Source: Nitrospirota bacterium (lineage in GTDB: Bacteria > Nitrospirota > UBA9217). From it: a stretch of DNA of 8,761 nucleotides. Shown piece by piece: positions 1 through 6,407 of this stretch. Numbering within the stretch: position 1 is the first letter of the stretch; each line of letters starts with the position of its first letter. Location of the stretch: NCBI GenBank assembly GCA_027456925.1, contig DAIDTZ010000363.1:1-8761 (forward strand), written 5' to 3'. Below the pieces are notes generated by a model. It was not told where the DNA came from, made no database searches, and saw nothing but the letters and a program-made list of their open reading frames with translations. Made by a program: the position numbers and the translations under genes.

Positions 1-25
1 GGCCTGCCGCCCCCTGCAGGACCGA

Positions 26-550
26 TTACTTGATAAAGAGCAAAAAACCGTTAAAGAAATACACCAGCCCGATGCATCCCCCCGCAACCCCTATGAACCA
101 GAACAATTTTTTCTTCATTAAAGCGGCTATGGAAGAGAGCAGAATGGCTATCTGAAGGAACATGGCGGCAAGACCGAAAGCTTCGGAATGTTTCTTAGCA
201 TTATCGCGGGTCGCCTCAAGCGCCTGGGCCTTTTTCATGATCTCCTCTTTTTCTCCCTTATACCGCTTTATCTCATCCTGGTAAAATGCGATTTTTTTCC
301 GGTACTCGGCGGCTCCGCGGCCCCCTATTTTCAATTCCAGGTCCAGTTTGTCCCGCTGCAGTTCATAAAGATACCCCTTGACGCTCTTCGACTGATAGTA
401 GGACCACTGGTCCGAAGCCTGGGCCTGGGACATCACCGCCTTCGAACCATACCCTCCGCCCTTGAGCGTTGAAAGCGTTGCACAGACAGCGAAGATCACT
501 GTGGTGAGCGCAAGATAGTTGAGCCAGGGCTCCTTTTTTTCCTCTGCCAT
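26..550 (-). CDS. DUF4337-type inner-membrane protein
   Basis: This 174-residue protein of unknown function has the layout of the DUF4337 family. A short charged N-terminus is followed by a membrane helix at about residues 11-28. Next comes a conserved-looking QASDQWSYYQSKS block (residues 44-56) and a charged, probably coiled-coil region at about 60-120, with repeated KxE and RYKxE patterns. Two more membrane helices lie at about 124-145 and 149-172. The coiled coil should sit on one face of the membrane between helices 1 and 2. The start is supported by GGGAGG seven bases upstream. The gene is divergent from alanine dehydrogenase; its stop lies only 25 bases from the window edge, so the downstream neighbour is unknown. 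The family match is from memory of its characteristic Q-x-x-D-x-W-x-Y-Y-Q motif. No catalytic residues are recognisable, and I infer no specific role. Confidence 0.8.
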   Translation of the reverse strand: MAEEKKEPWLNYLALTTVIFAVCATLSTLKGGGYGSKAVMSQAQASDQWSYYQSKSVKGYLYELQRDKLDLELKIGGRGAAEYRKKIAFYQDEIKRYKGEKEEIMKKAQALEATRDNAKKHSEAFGLAAMFLQIAILLSSIAALMKKKLFWFIGVAGGCIGLVYFFNGFLLFIK

Positions 551-708
551 ACCTTTTCCTCCCGGACAACATGATTTTCCGAAGGCACATACTACCGAAA
601 ATCGTTTTTGGAGTCAAGACCTTCATGAAGCGATCTCATGGCAAACCAGCCGTGTCTATGCTACTATTTGAACAGGCGGGGCGATCAACGCTGCCAAGAG
701 GACCGGAC
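551..708. promoter_or_regulatory. Divergent intergenic region with a weak candidate promoter for ald
   Basis: These 158 bases separate the two divergent genes. The best rightward sigma-70-like match I see is TGGCAA (639-644) and TACTAT (662-667), 17 bases apart, about 40 bases before the ald start. Both boxes match the consensus only partly (3/6 and 4/6), so this is a weak call. The ald ribosome binding site AGAGGA is at 697-702. An open frame runs from 571 into ald, but the protein homology starts at 709. Confidence 0.2.
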
Positions 709-1800
709 ATGATCATCGGCGTTCCCAAAGAGATCAAAGTTGAAGAGTTTCGCGTCGGCATAACACCCCTGGGCGCCCGTGAACTGATCAGCCGGGGAAA
801 TACCGTGCTCGTCGAAACAACAGCGGGAGAAGGCAGCGGTTTTCCTGACGCTGAATACCTGAGGTCCGGGGCCGAGATCGCGCCAAGGGAATCGGTCTTC
901 GGACGGGCAGATCTGATCGTCAAGGTAAAGGAGCCCGTGCAGGAGGAGGTCCCCCTCCTTCGCGAAGGCGTGGCGCTGTTCACTTACCTCCACCTGGCGC
1001 CGAACCCCGGGCTGACAAAACACCTGCTCGCGAAAAAAGTGGCCGGATTTGCTTATGAAACGCTCATGCTCGACAACAGGCTCCCGCTCTTGGCGCCCAT
1101 GAGCGAGATCGCGGGCCGGATGGCGCCGCTCATGGCATCGTTCTATCTCCAGAAGTTCAAGGGCGGCTCCGGTGTGCTTCCCACCGGCGTCTCGGGCGTA
1201 CGGCCGGGCAAGATCGTTATCCTCGGCGCCGGCGTTGTGGGGACGAACGCGGCCCGCGTAAGCTCGGGTCTGGGCATGGAAACCGTCGTGATCAACAAGG
1301 ACACTGCCGGGCTCCAGCGGATCGATGAGCTGTTCAAAGGGCGCGTCCGGACCCTGCCCATGACCGCCCATGTTCTGGAAGAGGAAATCTCGGACGCCGA
1401 TATCATCATCGGCGCAGTTCTCGTTCCCGGAGGAAGGACGCCGATCCTGATCTCCCGGGAGATGCTCAAGACCATGAAAAATGGCTCGGTGATCGTGGAT
1501 GTGGCCGTGGACCAGGGCGGATGCGTCGAAACGTCGCGGCCGACGACCCATGACGATCCCGTCTTTGTTGTTGATGGAATCGTGCACTACTGCGTTGCGA
1601 ACATGCCGGGGGCCTATCCCCGGACCTCGACCTTGGCGCTCACGAACGCCACGCTGCCCTATATCAAGACGCTTGCACAGGAGGGCATCAGAAAAGCAGT
1701 GCAGGAGGACCCCGTCATCAAGAGCGCTCTGAATACCTACGAAGGCAGGATCGTGAACAAGGCATTGGCAAAGGAGTCACCCGGGTTTGCGGGTGGATAA
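709..1800 (+). CDS. ald: Alanine dehydrogenase
   Basis: This 363-residue enzyme of the AlaDH/PNT family reversibly converts L-alanine, water and NAD(P)+ to pyruvate, ammonia and NAD(P)H in the cytoplasm, linking amino-acid nitrogen to central carbon. The length is normal for the family (about 370). The N-terminus reads MIIGVPKEIKVEEFRVGITP, as expected. The substrate and catalytic residues known for the family are present: Arg15, Lys74 (in KVKEP), His95 (in YLHLAP) and Asp268 (in VAVDQGG). The Rossmann glycine motif GAGVVG is at 173-178. I chose ATG 709 over the in-frame ATG at 571 because family homology begins here and AGAGGA lies six bases upstream. Oddity: the acidic residue that normally ends the second Rossmann strand, and holds the NAD ribose, is Asn196 followed by Lys197, which hints at altered NAD/NADP preference. 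The gene stands alone, followed by a palindromic repeat. Confidence 0.97.
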   Translation: MIIGVPKEIKVEEFRVGITPLGARELISRGNTVLVETTAGEGSGFPDAEYLRSGAEIAPRESVFGRADLIVKVKEPVQEEVPLLREGVALFTYLHLAPNPGLTKHLLAKKVAGFAYETLMLDNRLPLLAPMSEIAGRMAPLMASFYLQKFKGGSGVLPTGVSGVRPGKIVILGAGVVGTNAARVSSGLGMETVVINKDTAGLQRIDELFKGRVRTLPMTAHVLEEEISDADIIIGAVLVPGGRTPILISREMLKTMKNGSVIVDVAVDQGGCVETSRPTTHDDPVFVVDGIVHYCVANMPGAYPRTSTLALTNATLPYIKTLAQEGIRKAVQEDPVIKSALNTYEGRIVNKALAKESPGFAGG

Positions 1801-1819
1801 GTTGAAGTTACGCTTGCCG

Positions 1820-1975
1820 CAATATCGATGGTCTCGTAAAAAGTCCCCAGTGCTGTCATTGCGAGGAGCGGAGCGACGCGGCAATCTCGATTTATAGGCA
1901 GATATGAACTACGAGATTGCTTCGCTACGCTCGCAAAGACGGCTTTTCTGACTTTTTACGAGTGCGTCAATATTG
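1820..1975. repeat. MITE-like nested palindromic repeat downstream of ald
   Basis: The outer ends CTCGTAAAAAGTC (1833-1845) and GACTTTTTACGAG (1950-1962) form a perfect 13-bp inverted repeat, and imperfect pairing extends outward to about 1820 and 1975. Inside, a second inverted repeat pairs 1855-1889 (starting GTCATTGCGAGGAGCG) with 1912-1940 (ending GCTCGCAAAGAC) around a loop of about 22 bases. The whole element can fold into one long hairpin. It encodes no protein. The GTCATTGCGAG...GCAATCTCG core resembles dispersed intergenic repeats that I recall from Nitrospirota and Desulfobacterota genomes. It may also act as a bidirectional transcription barrier between the converging units. Confidence 0.85.
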
Positions 1976-1985
1976 ATTGGATGAT

Positions 1986-2017
1986 AAAAAAAGGCAGTCG
2001 GATGACATCCGACTGCC
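1986..2017 (-). terminator. Intrinsic terminator of the lipoprotein/His-rich peptide unit
   Basis: On the minus strand, GGCAGTCGGA (2017-2008) pairs perfectly with TCCGACTGCC (2002-1993) around a five-base loop, and seven T residues follow directly (1992-1986). This is a textbook rho-independent terminator for leftward transcription, about 60 bases beyond the stop of the small His-rich gene. Confidence 0.88.
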
Positions 2018-2078
2018 TCCTATTGCACCTAAAGGGCTGAACCCGGTAAACTGCTGCAGATCTCTCAGGACCGTCTTA

Positions 2079-2321
2079 CTATTTGTCTTCCGCCTCGTTC
2101 GGGGAAGGAGCTTGTTCATTGCTGCTGCCGCGCAGGTGCTGCATGTCTCCATCATGACTATGCTTATGATGGACCCTCGCGTGATCTTCCTCATCCCCAT
2201 GCTCTCCATGAAACATATGCATCCCGCCGAAGATCATCATCACGCACATCATGACAACCATGACAGCGGTAACGACTTCGCCTCTCTGGTTGCCCATAGA
2301 ATCTTTCTTAGATGGTTCCAT
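2079..2321 (-). CDS. Small His/Met-rich single-span membrane peptide
   Basis: This 80-residue protein has one predicted membrane helix at about residues 15-33. The helix is rich in Met (21, 24, 25, 28, 29), has one Cys (26), and is followed by Met34 and Met36. A hydrophilic tail follows with nine His residues between 35 and 62, including FHGEHGDEEDH and VHHKHSHDGDMQH, then an acidic, proline-containing end. No named family is certain; in style it resembles the small His-rich DUF2933-type membrane peptides found near copper genes. The first ATG overlaps the last codons of the upstream lipoprotein gene by 14 bases including its stop, so translation is probably coupled. There is no good ribosome binding site at this ATG; Met9, preceded by AAGAAAGA, is an alternative start. 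A terminator follows. Metal binding in the periplasm is an inference from composition. Confidence 0.62.
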   Translation of the reverse strand: MEPSKKDSMGNQRGEVVTAVMVVMMCVMMIFGGMHMFHGEHGDEEDHARVHHKHSHDGDMQHLRGSSNEQAPSPNEAEDK

Positions 2322-4074
2322 TGGAGGCGGCCAGCTGGGTTATGAGCGACTGCACGCTTGTTGCCGTAAGTCCTGATTTGTTCATTGTTGACCCCATGAA
2401 CGTTGTCATCGCTGTCGCCAGCCCGCTCGTACCGGCCGTAGATTGCATCATGGAGCTGCCGCCGCCCATCATACCGCCTCCCATGGTTCCCGTGGTTATA
2501 GACGTGCCGCCCATTTTGCCGTTCATGATTCCATCTGATGCATCATTCACCATGACCGTTATTATTCCTGATGAGTTGGCCATCCCGATGCTCTCGGCGT
2601 ACTGGGACATGGCGGCTAACGTAATCCCGTAGTTCTGCATATCCTGATTTGCGCCCGTTCCGGATCCCGTTACGAGCGGGTCTATCGGCTGAGTATGAAG
2701 AATATCAGACACCATGAAGTAGTTCCCTATCGCGGTGTTCGCTGCAGTGATATTTGCATCCGTCATGCCGCCTGCCATGTTCTGCGCCATTGCCTGGGCC
2801 ATCGAAGTAAGAGGAGTTATCTGAATCCCCGTTATCGTTGAACCCGTCGAGATCGATGATATCATGGCGGTCATCACGTTGCCTGCCGTCATGGTCATCG
2901 TTGTGCCTGTCGCCAAATCCGTATAGGTCCCGCCGTTCATCTGAAGCATTACCGGGCCGGAGTAATTGCCGAGAGACATCGTAAAGTTGCCCTCTGTGTC
3001 CGTCGCTCCGCTTGCGAGTTGCGCGCCCATTGTCCCGTTGTTGATTGCGAATGCCATTATTGTTCCGCCTGCCAAGGGGCCATTCGATGCAGTCCCGCTG
3101 ATCAGTCCGTTCATCGGCGTTACCGTGGTCCCGGTGCCGCCGGTCGATATTCCGGTGCCTGTGCCGCTGGTTGCAACTTCGCCAATTCCCAAGAGCTGCT
3201 CGTTTGATGGGTTTAAGTTCTCAATAAGCTTCTGCATGTCCAAAGGTGTCAGGCCGGACCGGTTCATTGGCGAACCCATGAATTGCGTCATCGCAGTCGC
3301 GAGTCCGGTGGTTCCGGCAGTAGGCGGCATCATCGTTCCGCCGCCCATCATGCCGCCCATCGTTATCTGAGTGGTCCCCATCATTCCGTTAATGACCCCG
3401 TCAGAAGCATCATTCATCATCGAGGTGACAATGCCGGAGGAAGACGTCATGCCTATGTTCTTGGCATACTGCGTCATGGCTGCTATTGCCATGCCGTAGT
3501 TCTTCATGTCCTGGGTTGCGCCCGATCCGGATCCCGTCACGAGCGGATTCATCGGCTTTATATGAAGGATATCAGATACCATGAAGTAGTTCCCTACCGC
3601 GGTGTTCGCTGTGGTGATATTTGCATCAGTCAGGCCGCCCGCCATATTCTGCGCCATTGCCTGGGCCATGGAAGTAAGCGGGGTTATTTGAATCACGGCT
3701 GCCGTACCCGTAGATAAAGTCACAACAGCGGTCATCACATCGCCGGGAGCCATGGTTTCCGTAGCTCCGGTTGCTTCATCCACGTACGTTCCGCCGCTCA
3801 TCTGCATCACAATTGAGCCGGTGTAATCGCCGATCGAGAGATGGTAATTACCCTGTGAATCCGTTGTTCCGCTGGCCAGTTGGGCGCCCATGGTCCCATT
3901 GGTGACGGCATAGGCGGTTACGGTGCCTCCGTTGATCGGCCCCTTGACCGCCGAACCGCTGATCATTCCGCTGCCTGTAGTTGTCCCGCTGTTTCCTGCT
4001 CCGCCGCAGCCAAAGAGCAGTGACAAAGAACCGATCAAGAAAGTGAGAGACAGCATTACTTTGAGTTTTCGCAT
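2308..4074 (-). CDS. Met-rich lipoprotein built from two tandem copies of a ~260-residue module
   Basis: This 588-residue protein has a lipoprotein signal: basic MRKLKV, a hydrophobic stretch and the lipobox LFGC, with the lipidated Cys at residue 23. A Gly/Thr/Ser linker leads to two copies of one module, at residues about 37-291 and 324-588, joined by a Gly/Thr-rich linker. Each module begins with a beta-rich segment (ISGxAxxGPxxGGT ... GTMGAQLASGxTDxxGN), similar to carboxypeptidase-regulatory-like domains of Geobacter-type surface proteins. It continues with a helical part containing ITPLTSMAQAMAQNMAGG, DANIT, GNYFMVSDIL and NDASDG. Met makes up about 10% overall, clustered in Met/Gly runs such as MGGMMGGG and MGGGMMGGG. 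The start was chosen at 4074 because GGAGG abuts the upstream in-frame ATG (4083) but sits nine bases before this one. Likely anchored at the outer membrane. No catalytic motif is seen; metal binding or a surface structural role is inference. Confidence 0.88.
   Translation of the reverse strand: MRKLKVMLSLTFLIGSLSLLFGCGGAGNSGTTTGSGMISGSAVKGPINGGTVTAYAVTNGTMGAQLASGTTDSQGNYHLSIGDYTGSIVMQMSGGTYVDEATGATETMAPGDVMTAVVTLSTGTAAVIQITPLTSMAQAMAQNMAGGLTDANITTANTAVGNYFMVSDILHIKPMNPLVTGSGSGATQDMKNYGMAIAAMTQYAKNIGMTSSSGIVTSMMNDASDGVINGMMGTTQITMGGMMGGGTMMPPTAGTTGLATAMTQFMGSPMNRSGLTPLDMQKLIENLNPSNEQLLGIGEVATSGTGTGISTGGTGTTVTPMNGLISGTASNGPLAGGTIMAFAINNGTMGAQLASGATDTEGNFTMSLGNYSGPVMLQMNGGTYTDLATGTTMTMTAGNVMTAMISSISTGSTITGIQITPLTSMAQAMAQNMAGGMTDANITAANTAIGNYFMVSDILHTQPIDPLVTGSGTGANQDMQNYGITLAAMSQYAESIGMANSSGIITVMVNDASDGIMNGKMGGTSITTGTMGGGMMGGGSSMMQSTAGTSGLATAMTTFMGSTMNKSGLTATSVQSLITQLAASNGTI
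2311..3105 (-). repeat. Second copy of the intragenic tandem duplication
   Basis: This stretch encodes residues 324-588 of the lipoprotein and corresponds module for module to 3202-3966. Blocks such as ITPLTSMAQAMAQNMAGG, GNYFMVSDILH and PLVTGSG are identical or nearly so. The Met/Gly-rich stretch differs most, which suggests divergence after an in-frame duplication. Confidence 0.88.
3202..3966 (-). repeat. First copy of the intragenic tandem duplication
   Basis: This stretch encodes residues 37-291 of the lipoprotein, the N-terminal copy of the duplicated module. It is about 30 bases shorter than the other copy. The two are separated by roughly 96 bases encoding a Gly/Thr-rich linker. Confidence 0.88.
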
Positions 4075-4083
4075 TGAATACAT

Positions 4084-4088
4084 CCTCC
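4084..4088 (-). promoter_or_regulatory. Ribosome binding site deciding the lipoprotein start
   Basis: GGAGG on the minus strand touches the ATG at 4083-4081 with no spacing, so that ATG cannot be used well. The next in-frame ATG (4074-4072) lies nine bases downstream and gives a standard lipoprotein signal starting MRKLKV. Confidence 0.75.
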
Positions 4089-4714
4089 ATAAATTAAGTT
4101 AATTTTTGCCGCAATTGTGAATTAGACGAAGCAACGAAGAAAAGGTTACAACGAAATTGACAAAGTTATTTCCTTAAATGTCGCCTCATCTATCCCTGAA
4201 AGCGACGCATGACAAATATCGTTTTTGAAGCAAGGCTGATCGTAAAAGAACCATTCTCCACACATGGCTTCTTATTGGAACAGCTTTCGGAAGATCGATG
4301 GCTTGACGTGGAAGGATACAGCTCTACGTTAGGAGAATCCCGTGATGAGATGTGTGAACCACAACCCAAAATCCGAACTTGAAGGACGAGGTTTTTCTTA
4401 TATTTGTCGGTTGTTCCCTTCAGCCTAACAGCGCGCTCTGCTGATAGTATCTTTGCAGTTCACCATTGTCCGACTCTGCGCAAACTAAGTCAATCATTAA
4501 AGCAAAACGCTACTATTATTCCCTCAGTATTTAGTATGATAGGCGGGTGCCCGGCGTAAAAGAACTCCGGGCAGCGCACAAACTATTATGAAGAGAATGA
4601 CCGCGTGAACGACTTTTCCTGTCCGTTTTCTTTTGTCTTGTGAAACATCGGTCGCAGGTTTGCCCGGCTAAATCGGGCCTTTCGTATCAAGCTGTCCACG
4701 CAGTCAGTCAGCAT
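4089..4714. other. Gene-poor 626-base stretch with weak small ORFs and hairpins
   Basis: I see no convincing gene here. A 57-codon plus-strand frame at 4209-4382 (starting MTNIVFEARLIVKEPF) has no ribosome binding site and no recognised family. In another frame, a 27-codon ORF at 4345-4428 has AGGAGA eight bases before its ATG and could be chance. A hairpin pairs GCCCGG (4549-4554) with CCGGGC (4567-4572). A shorter one pairs GCCCG (4662-4666) with CGGGC (4674-4678), just past the stop of the Met-rich gene; it lacks a T-run on the minus strand, so it is only a weak terminator candidate. The lipoprotein promoter should lie near 4090-4180, but I found no clear boxes. Confidence 0.5.
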
Positions 4715-5149
4715 CTATTTTTCTTCTTTCTGGATCGCTCCCATCGCGTCGTTCATGTGCCTCATCCGTTCCTGCATCTTTTTCATCTCTCCAGGACCCA
4801 TCTTGCCCTTCGCCATATGTTGGGACATCTCTTTCATGTTCTGAGACATTTCGCCCATCATCTTGGACATGTCCATCATCCTGGCGTGATCCATCCCGCC
4901 CTTGCGCTCCATCGCCCCGGACATCTTCTGCATCATCTCGTTCATCTGCGTCATCATGCCGTGCATGTCGCGCATCATGTCCCGGCTCATCATCTGGCTG
5001 CCCATCATCCGCTGAGACTGCTGTGAGCCCATCATGCCTCCCGGTTGCTGCTGCTGACCGCCCATCCCGTTGCCACCGCCCATCTGGGCAAATGCCGTGG
5101 TCGCTGCCAAACCAATTACCGTTGCAGTTACTAACAGAATCTTTTTCAT
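4715..5149 (-). CDS. Exported Met-rich protein, probably periplasmic
   Basis: This 144-residue protein has a clear signal peptide (residues 1-21, MKKILLVTA ... TTAFA) cleaved before Gln22. The mature chain of about 123 residues contains 34 Met (about 28%), often as MM pairs spaced three to four residues apart (RMMGSQMMSRDMMRDMHGMM). A Gly/Gln-rich start includes QQQQ at 32-35. From about residue 45 on, the pattern of Met, Lys, Glu and Gln predicts a long amphipathic helix or helical pair. The start is firm: AGGAGG lies eight bases upstream. I cannot name a family. Such Met-rich exported proteins are often associated with copper(I)/silver(I) binding, since thioether sulfur suits soft metals; the function here is inference. 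It stands alone, but shares Met-richness with the lipoprotein unit next door. Confidence 0.85.
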   Translation of the reverse strand: MKKILLVTATVIGLAATTAFAQMGGGNGMGGQQQQPGGMMGSQQSQRMMGSQMMSRDMMRDMHGMMTQMNEMMQKMSGAMERKGGMDHARMMDMSKMMGEMSQNMKEMSQHMAKGKMGPGEMKKMQERMRHMNDAMGAIQKEEK

Positions 5150-5186
5150 GATTGCTTCCTCCTTTTTAATGTGGAAAGATAGATCA

Positions 5187-5192
5187 AGTATA
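5187..5192 (-). promoter_or_regulatory. Candidate -10 box for the Met-rich gene
   Basis: The minus strand reads TATACT about 38 bases before the start codon, a good -10 match. No good -35 box lies 16-18 bases further upstream, so either an activator is needed or the match is chance. Confidence 0.25.
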
Positions 5193-5400
5193 GCGCGTTC
5201 TCCTGCACTATTTATTGATATGCATTCGCACCTGGTTATCTTGATCGTTATTTAATTAACAGCAAACAGCGCCACAGAGCTGCGACATTCCTGCTCTTTC
5301 CCAACTTCATGCTCTATCGTATTTTATTGCATTTCCTGTACCAGTTTTTTTATGTATTTTATCATGCCGTTCGCTGTTTTATTTTTTTCAGCTGAGGCTT

Positions 5401-5508
5401 ATGCTTCGATGTTTTGGAGGATATGCTACATCAACAAGCAGGATTGCGGAGGGATTTGCGCGTGAAGAAGAGTAAAAATTTTATGAGATTTTAGTCAACG
5501 ACAATGCC
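5401..5508 (+). pseudogene. Possible remnant of a four-helix-bundle (23S IVS-type) protein gene
   Basis: Read from the ATG at 5401, the plus strand gives TSTSRIAEGFAREEE, a TAA stop at 5473-5475, then KFYEILV in the same frame. This resembles the signature of small four-helix-bundle proteins (family pattern roughly IxxNIAEGFxRxxxKEFxxFL), including the spacing across the stop. Only some 25 residues match, the sequence before and after does not, and no ribosome binding site suggests current use. It may be a decayed fragment or a coincidence. Confidence 0.33.
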
Positions 5509-5596
5509 GTCAAAATAACTTCGTTTCGATATTTTCAATCAGGGATAATTTGCAAAATCAGACTTTTCCGGAAAGATTCTGCATAAACCTTGACAG

Positions 5597-5720
5597 GCTG
5601 TTGAAAAGCGTTTTGAGTGGTTCGACAGGCTCACCACGAACGGATAAAAGTCAATCGTTTCAATCATCCCTCCGTTCGCCCTTAGCCTGCCGAAGGATGA
5701 TCGGAGAGTTTTTCAACAGC
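5597..5720. repeat. MITE-like palindromic repeat
   Basis: Perfect 11-bp terminal inverted repeats GCTGTTGAAAA (5597-5607) and TTTTCAACAGC (5710-5720) bound a 124-base element. Inside, TTCGACAGGCT (5621-5631) with CGAACGGA (5637-5644) pairs imperfectly with TCCGTTCG (5671-5678) and AGCCTGCCGAA (5684-5694), giving a long hairpin. It codes for nothing. The GTTCGACAGGCTCACCACGAAC core is a type of dispersed intergenic repeat that I recall from several anaerobe genomes. Its ends differ from those of the 1820-1975 repeat, so it is a different family. Confidence 0.78.
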
Positions 5721-5746
5721 TAATAGGCCGATCATGTATTTTTTTA

Positions 5747-6397
5747 CTACTCCCCCCCGCGCACAGGCCATACATAGAAATATCTGGTCTTATCGAGATA
5801 TTTCATGTTGCTCCAGACCATATCGACGGCCCATGCCTTGGCTGGATCGTTGGTATAGGAGGTAGACGACCAATAAAAAGCGCTGGCCCGTACATTGGTG
5901 AATCCCTGGCTATTCAGCCACTCGGCGGTATTGGTCTGGGCGTTGTTGACAAGGCTTCCTATCTCTTTGAAGTTCGGCAAGCGCCAGTCATTCTGTCCCA
6001 GGTATTTCTCAGCATTCAGTTTTGCTACATAATCAAGGGCCTGCTGCCATGTAACCGCCCCGACGAAAGTCTGCACCTGTTTCCAATCAGGATCTCTTGT
6101 CTGCATAAGATTGCCGTTAGGCGCCCAGACGAGCCCTGTCAGATTGTCGGTAATCGTGGTATCCGCGTTTGCGGCAAACCGCGGATTCGGCCAGGCAACG
6201 CCTTTTTGCAGTTCTCCATCCTGGCCTGTATTCGTACAGGATATTACGTTGCCTGAGCTGTCATAACAAGTCGTCTGGCCGGTCTTAGGAAGTTTTATTT
6301 TAGAACCCTTACTTCCGCAACTTCCTGCTCTGGCAAAACCCACTACGATAATAACCATCAATACTATCGCAAAACAAAAACCCTGTCGTACTTTCAT
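5747..6397 (-). CDS. Exported DUF1566 (Lcl C-terminal domain) protein
   Basis: This 216-residue protein has a signal peptide (residues 1-24, ending FARA) cleaved before Gly25. A Cys-containing stretch LPKTGQTTCYDSSGNVISC (36-54) leads into the DUF1566 domain. The domain carries its usual landmarks: DNLTGLVW (84-91), TWQQAL (116-121), NDWRLPN (136-142), YWSST (175-179) and VWPVRGG (209-215). This fold is common in secreted or surface proteins of environmental bacteria, often in many paralogues, and is related to C-type-lectin-like folds. No precise function is known to me. The start at 6397 is preferred over the upstream ATG at 6424 because AGGGGG lies six bases before it and the signal peptide then starts with MKVRQ. 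It begins 10 bases past the end of the arsR remnant, and could be cotranscribed with the sulfur genes or have its own promoter. Confidence 0.87.
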   Translation of the reverse strand: MKVRQGFCFAIVLMVIIVVGFARAGSCGSKGSKIKLPKTGQTTCYDSSGNVISCTNTGQDGELQKGVAWPNPRFAANADTTITDNLTGLVWAPNGNLMQTRDPDWKQVQTFVGAVTWQQALDYVAKLNAEKYLGQNDWRLPNFKEIGSLVNNAQTNTAEWLNSQGFTNVRASAFYWSSTSYTNDPAKAWAVDMVWSNMKYLDKTRYFYVWPVRGGE

Positions 6398-6407
6398 GCA
6401 ATACCCC

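Larger units (their letters stand above)
5164..5746. other. AT-rich gene-free region between the Met-rich gene and the DUF1566 gene
   Basis: This 583-base stretch holds no intact gene. From the left it contains the likely promoter region of the Met-rich gene, then T-rich sequence with several poly-T runs (5346-5390), a short degenerate coding remnant (about 5401-5508), and the palindromic repeat at 5597-5720. A run of seven T (5739-5745) lies just beyond the repeat, after CCGATCAT (5728-5735). That octamer can pair with ATGATCGG (5697-5704), so the structure could stop rightward transcription. Confidence 0.55.

Noticed and set aside
571..708. N-terminal extension of alanine dehydrogenase by 46 codons
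   Set aside because: Family homology begins at the ATG at 709, which has its own AGAGGA six bases upstream; the extension has no family resemblance.
685..1587. 300-codon minus-strand ORF opposite ald
   Set aside because: It lies wholly antisense to a clearly recognised enzyme and has no family-like sequence or ribosome binding site support.
1967..2209. 80-codon minus-strand ORF
   Set aside because: It runs through the terminator hairpin and overlaps the His-rich peptide gene in another frame; composition and position say shadow frame.
2311..3966. Repeated segments as a CRISPR array
   Set aside because: The repeats are two long coding modules in tandem with no short regular repeats or spacers.
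4547..4579. GC-rich hairpin as a terminator
   Set aside because: Neither strand has a T-run after the stem, and no gene ends close to it.
4640..5026. His/Leu-rich plus-strand ORF of 128 codons
   Set aside because: It is the antisense shadow of the Met-rich gene: repeated CAT on the complement of ATG codons gives His. The real gene has a signal peptide and a good ribosome binding site.
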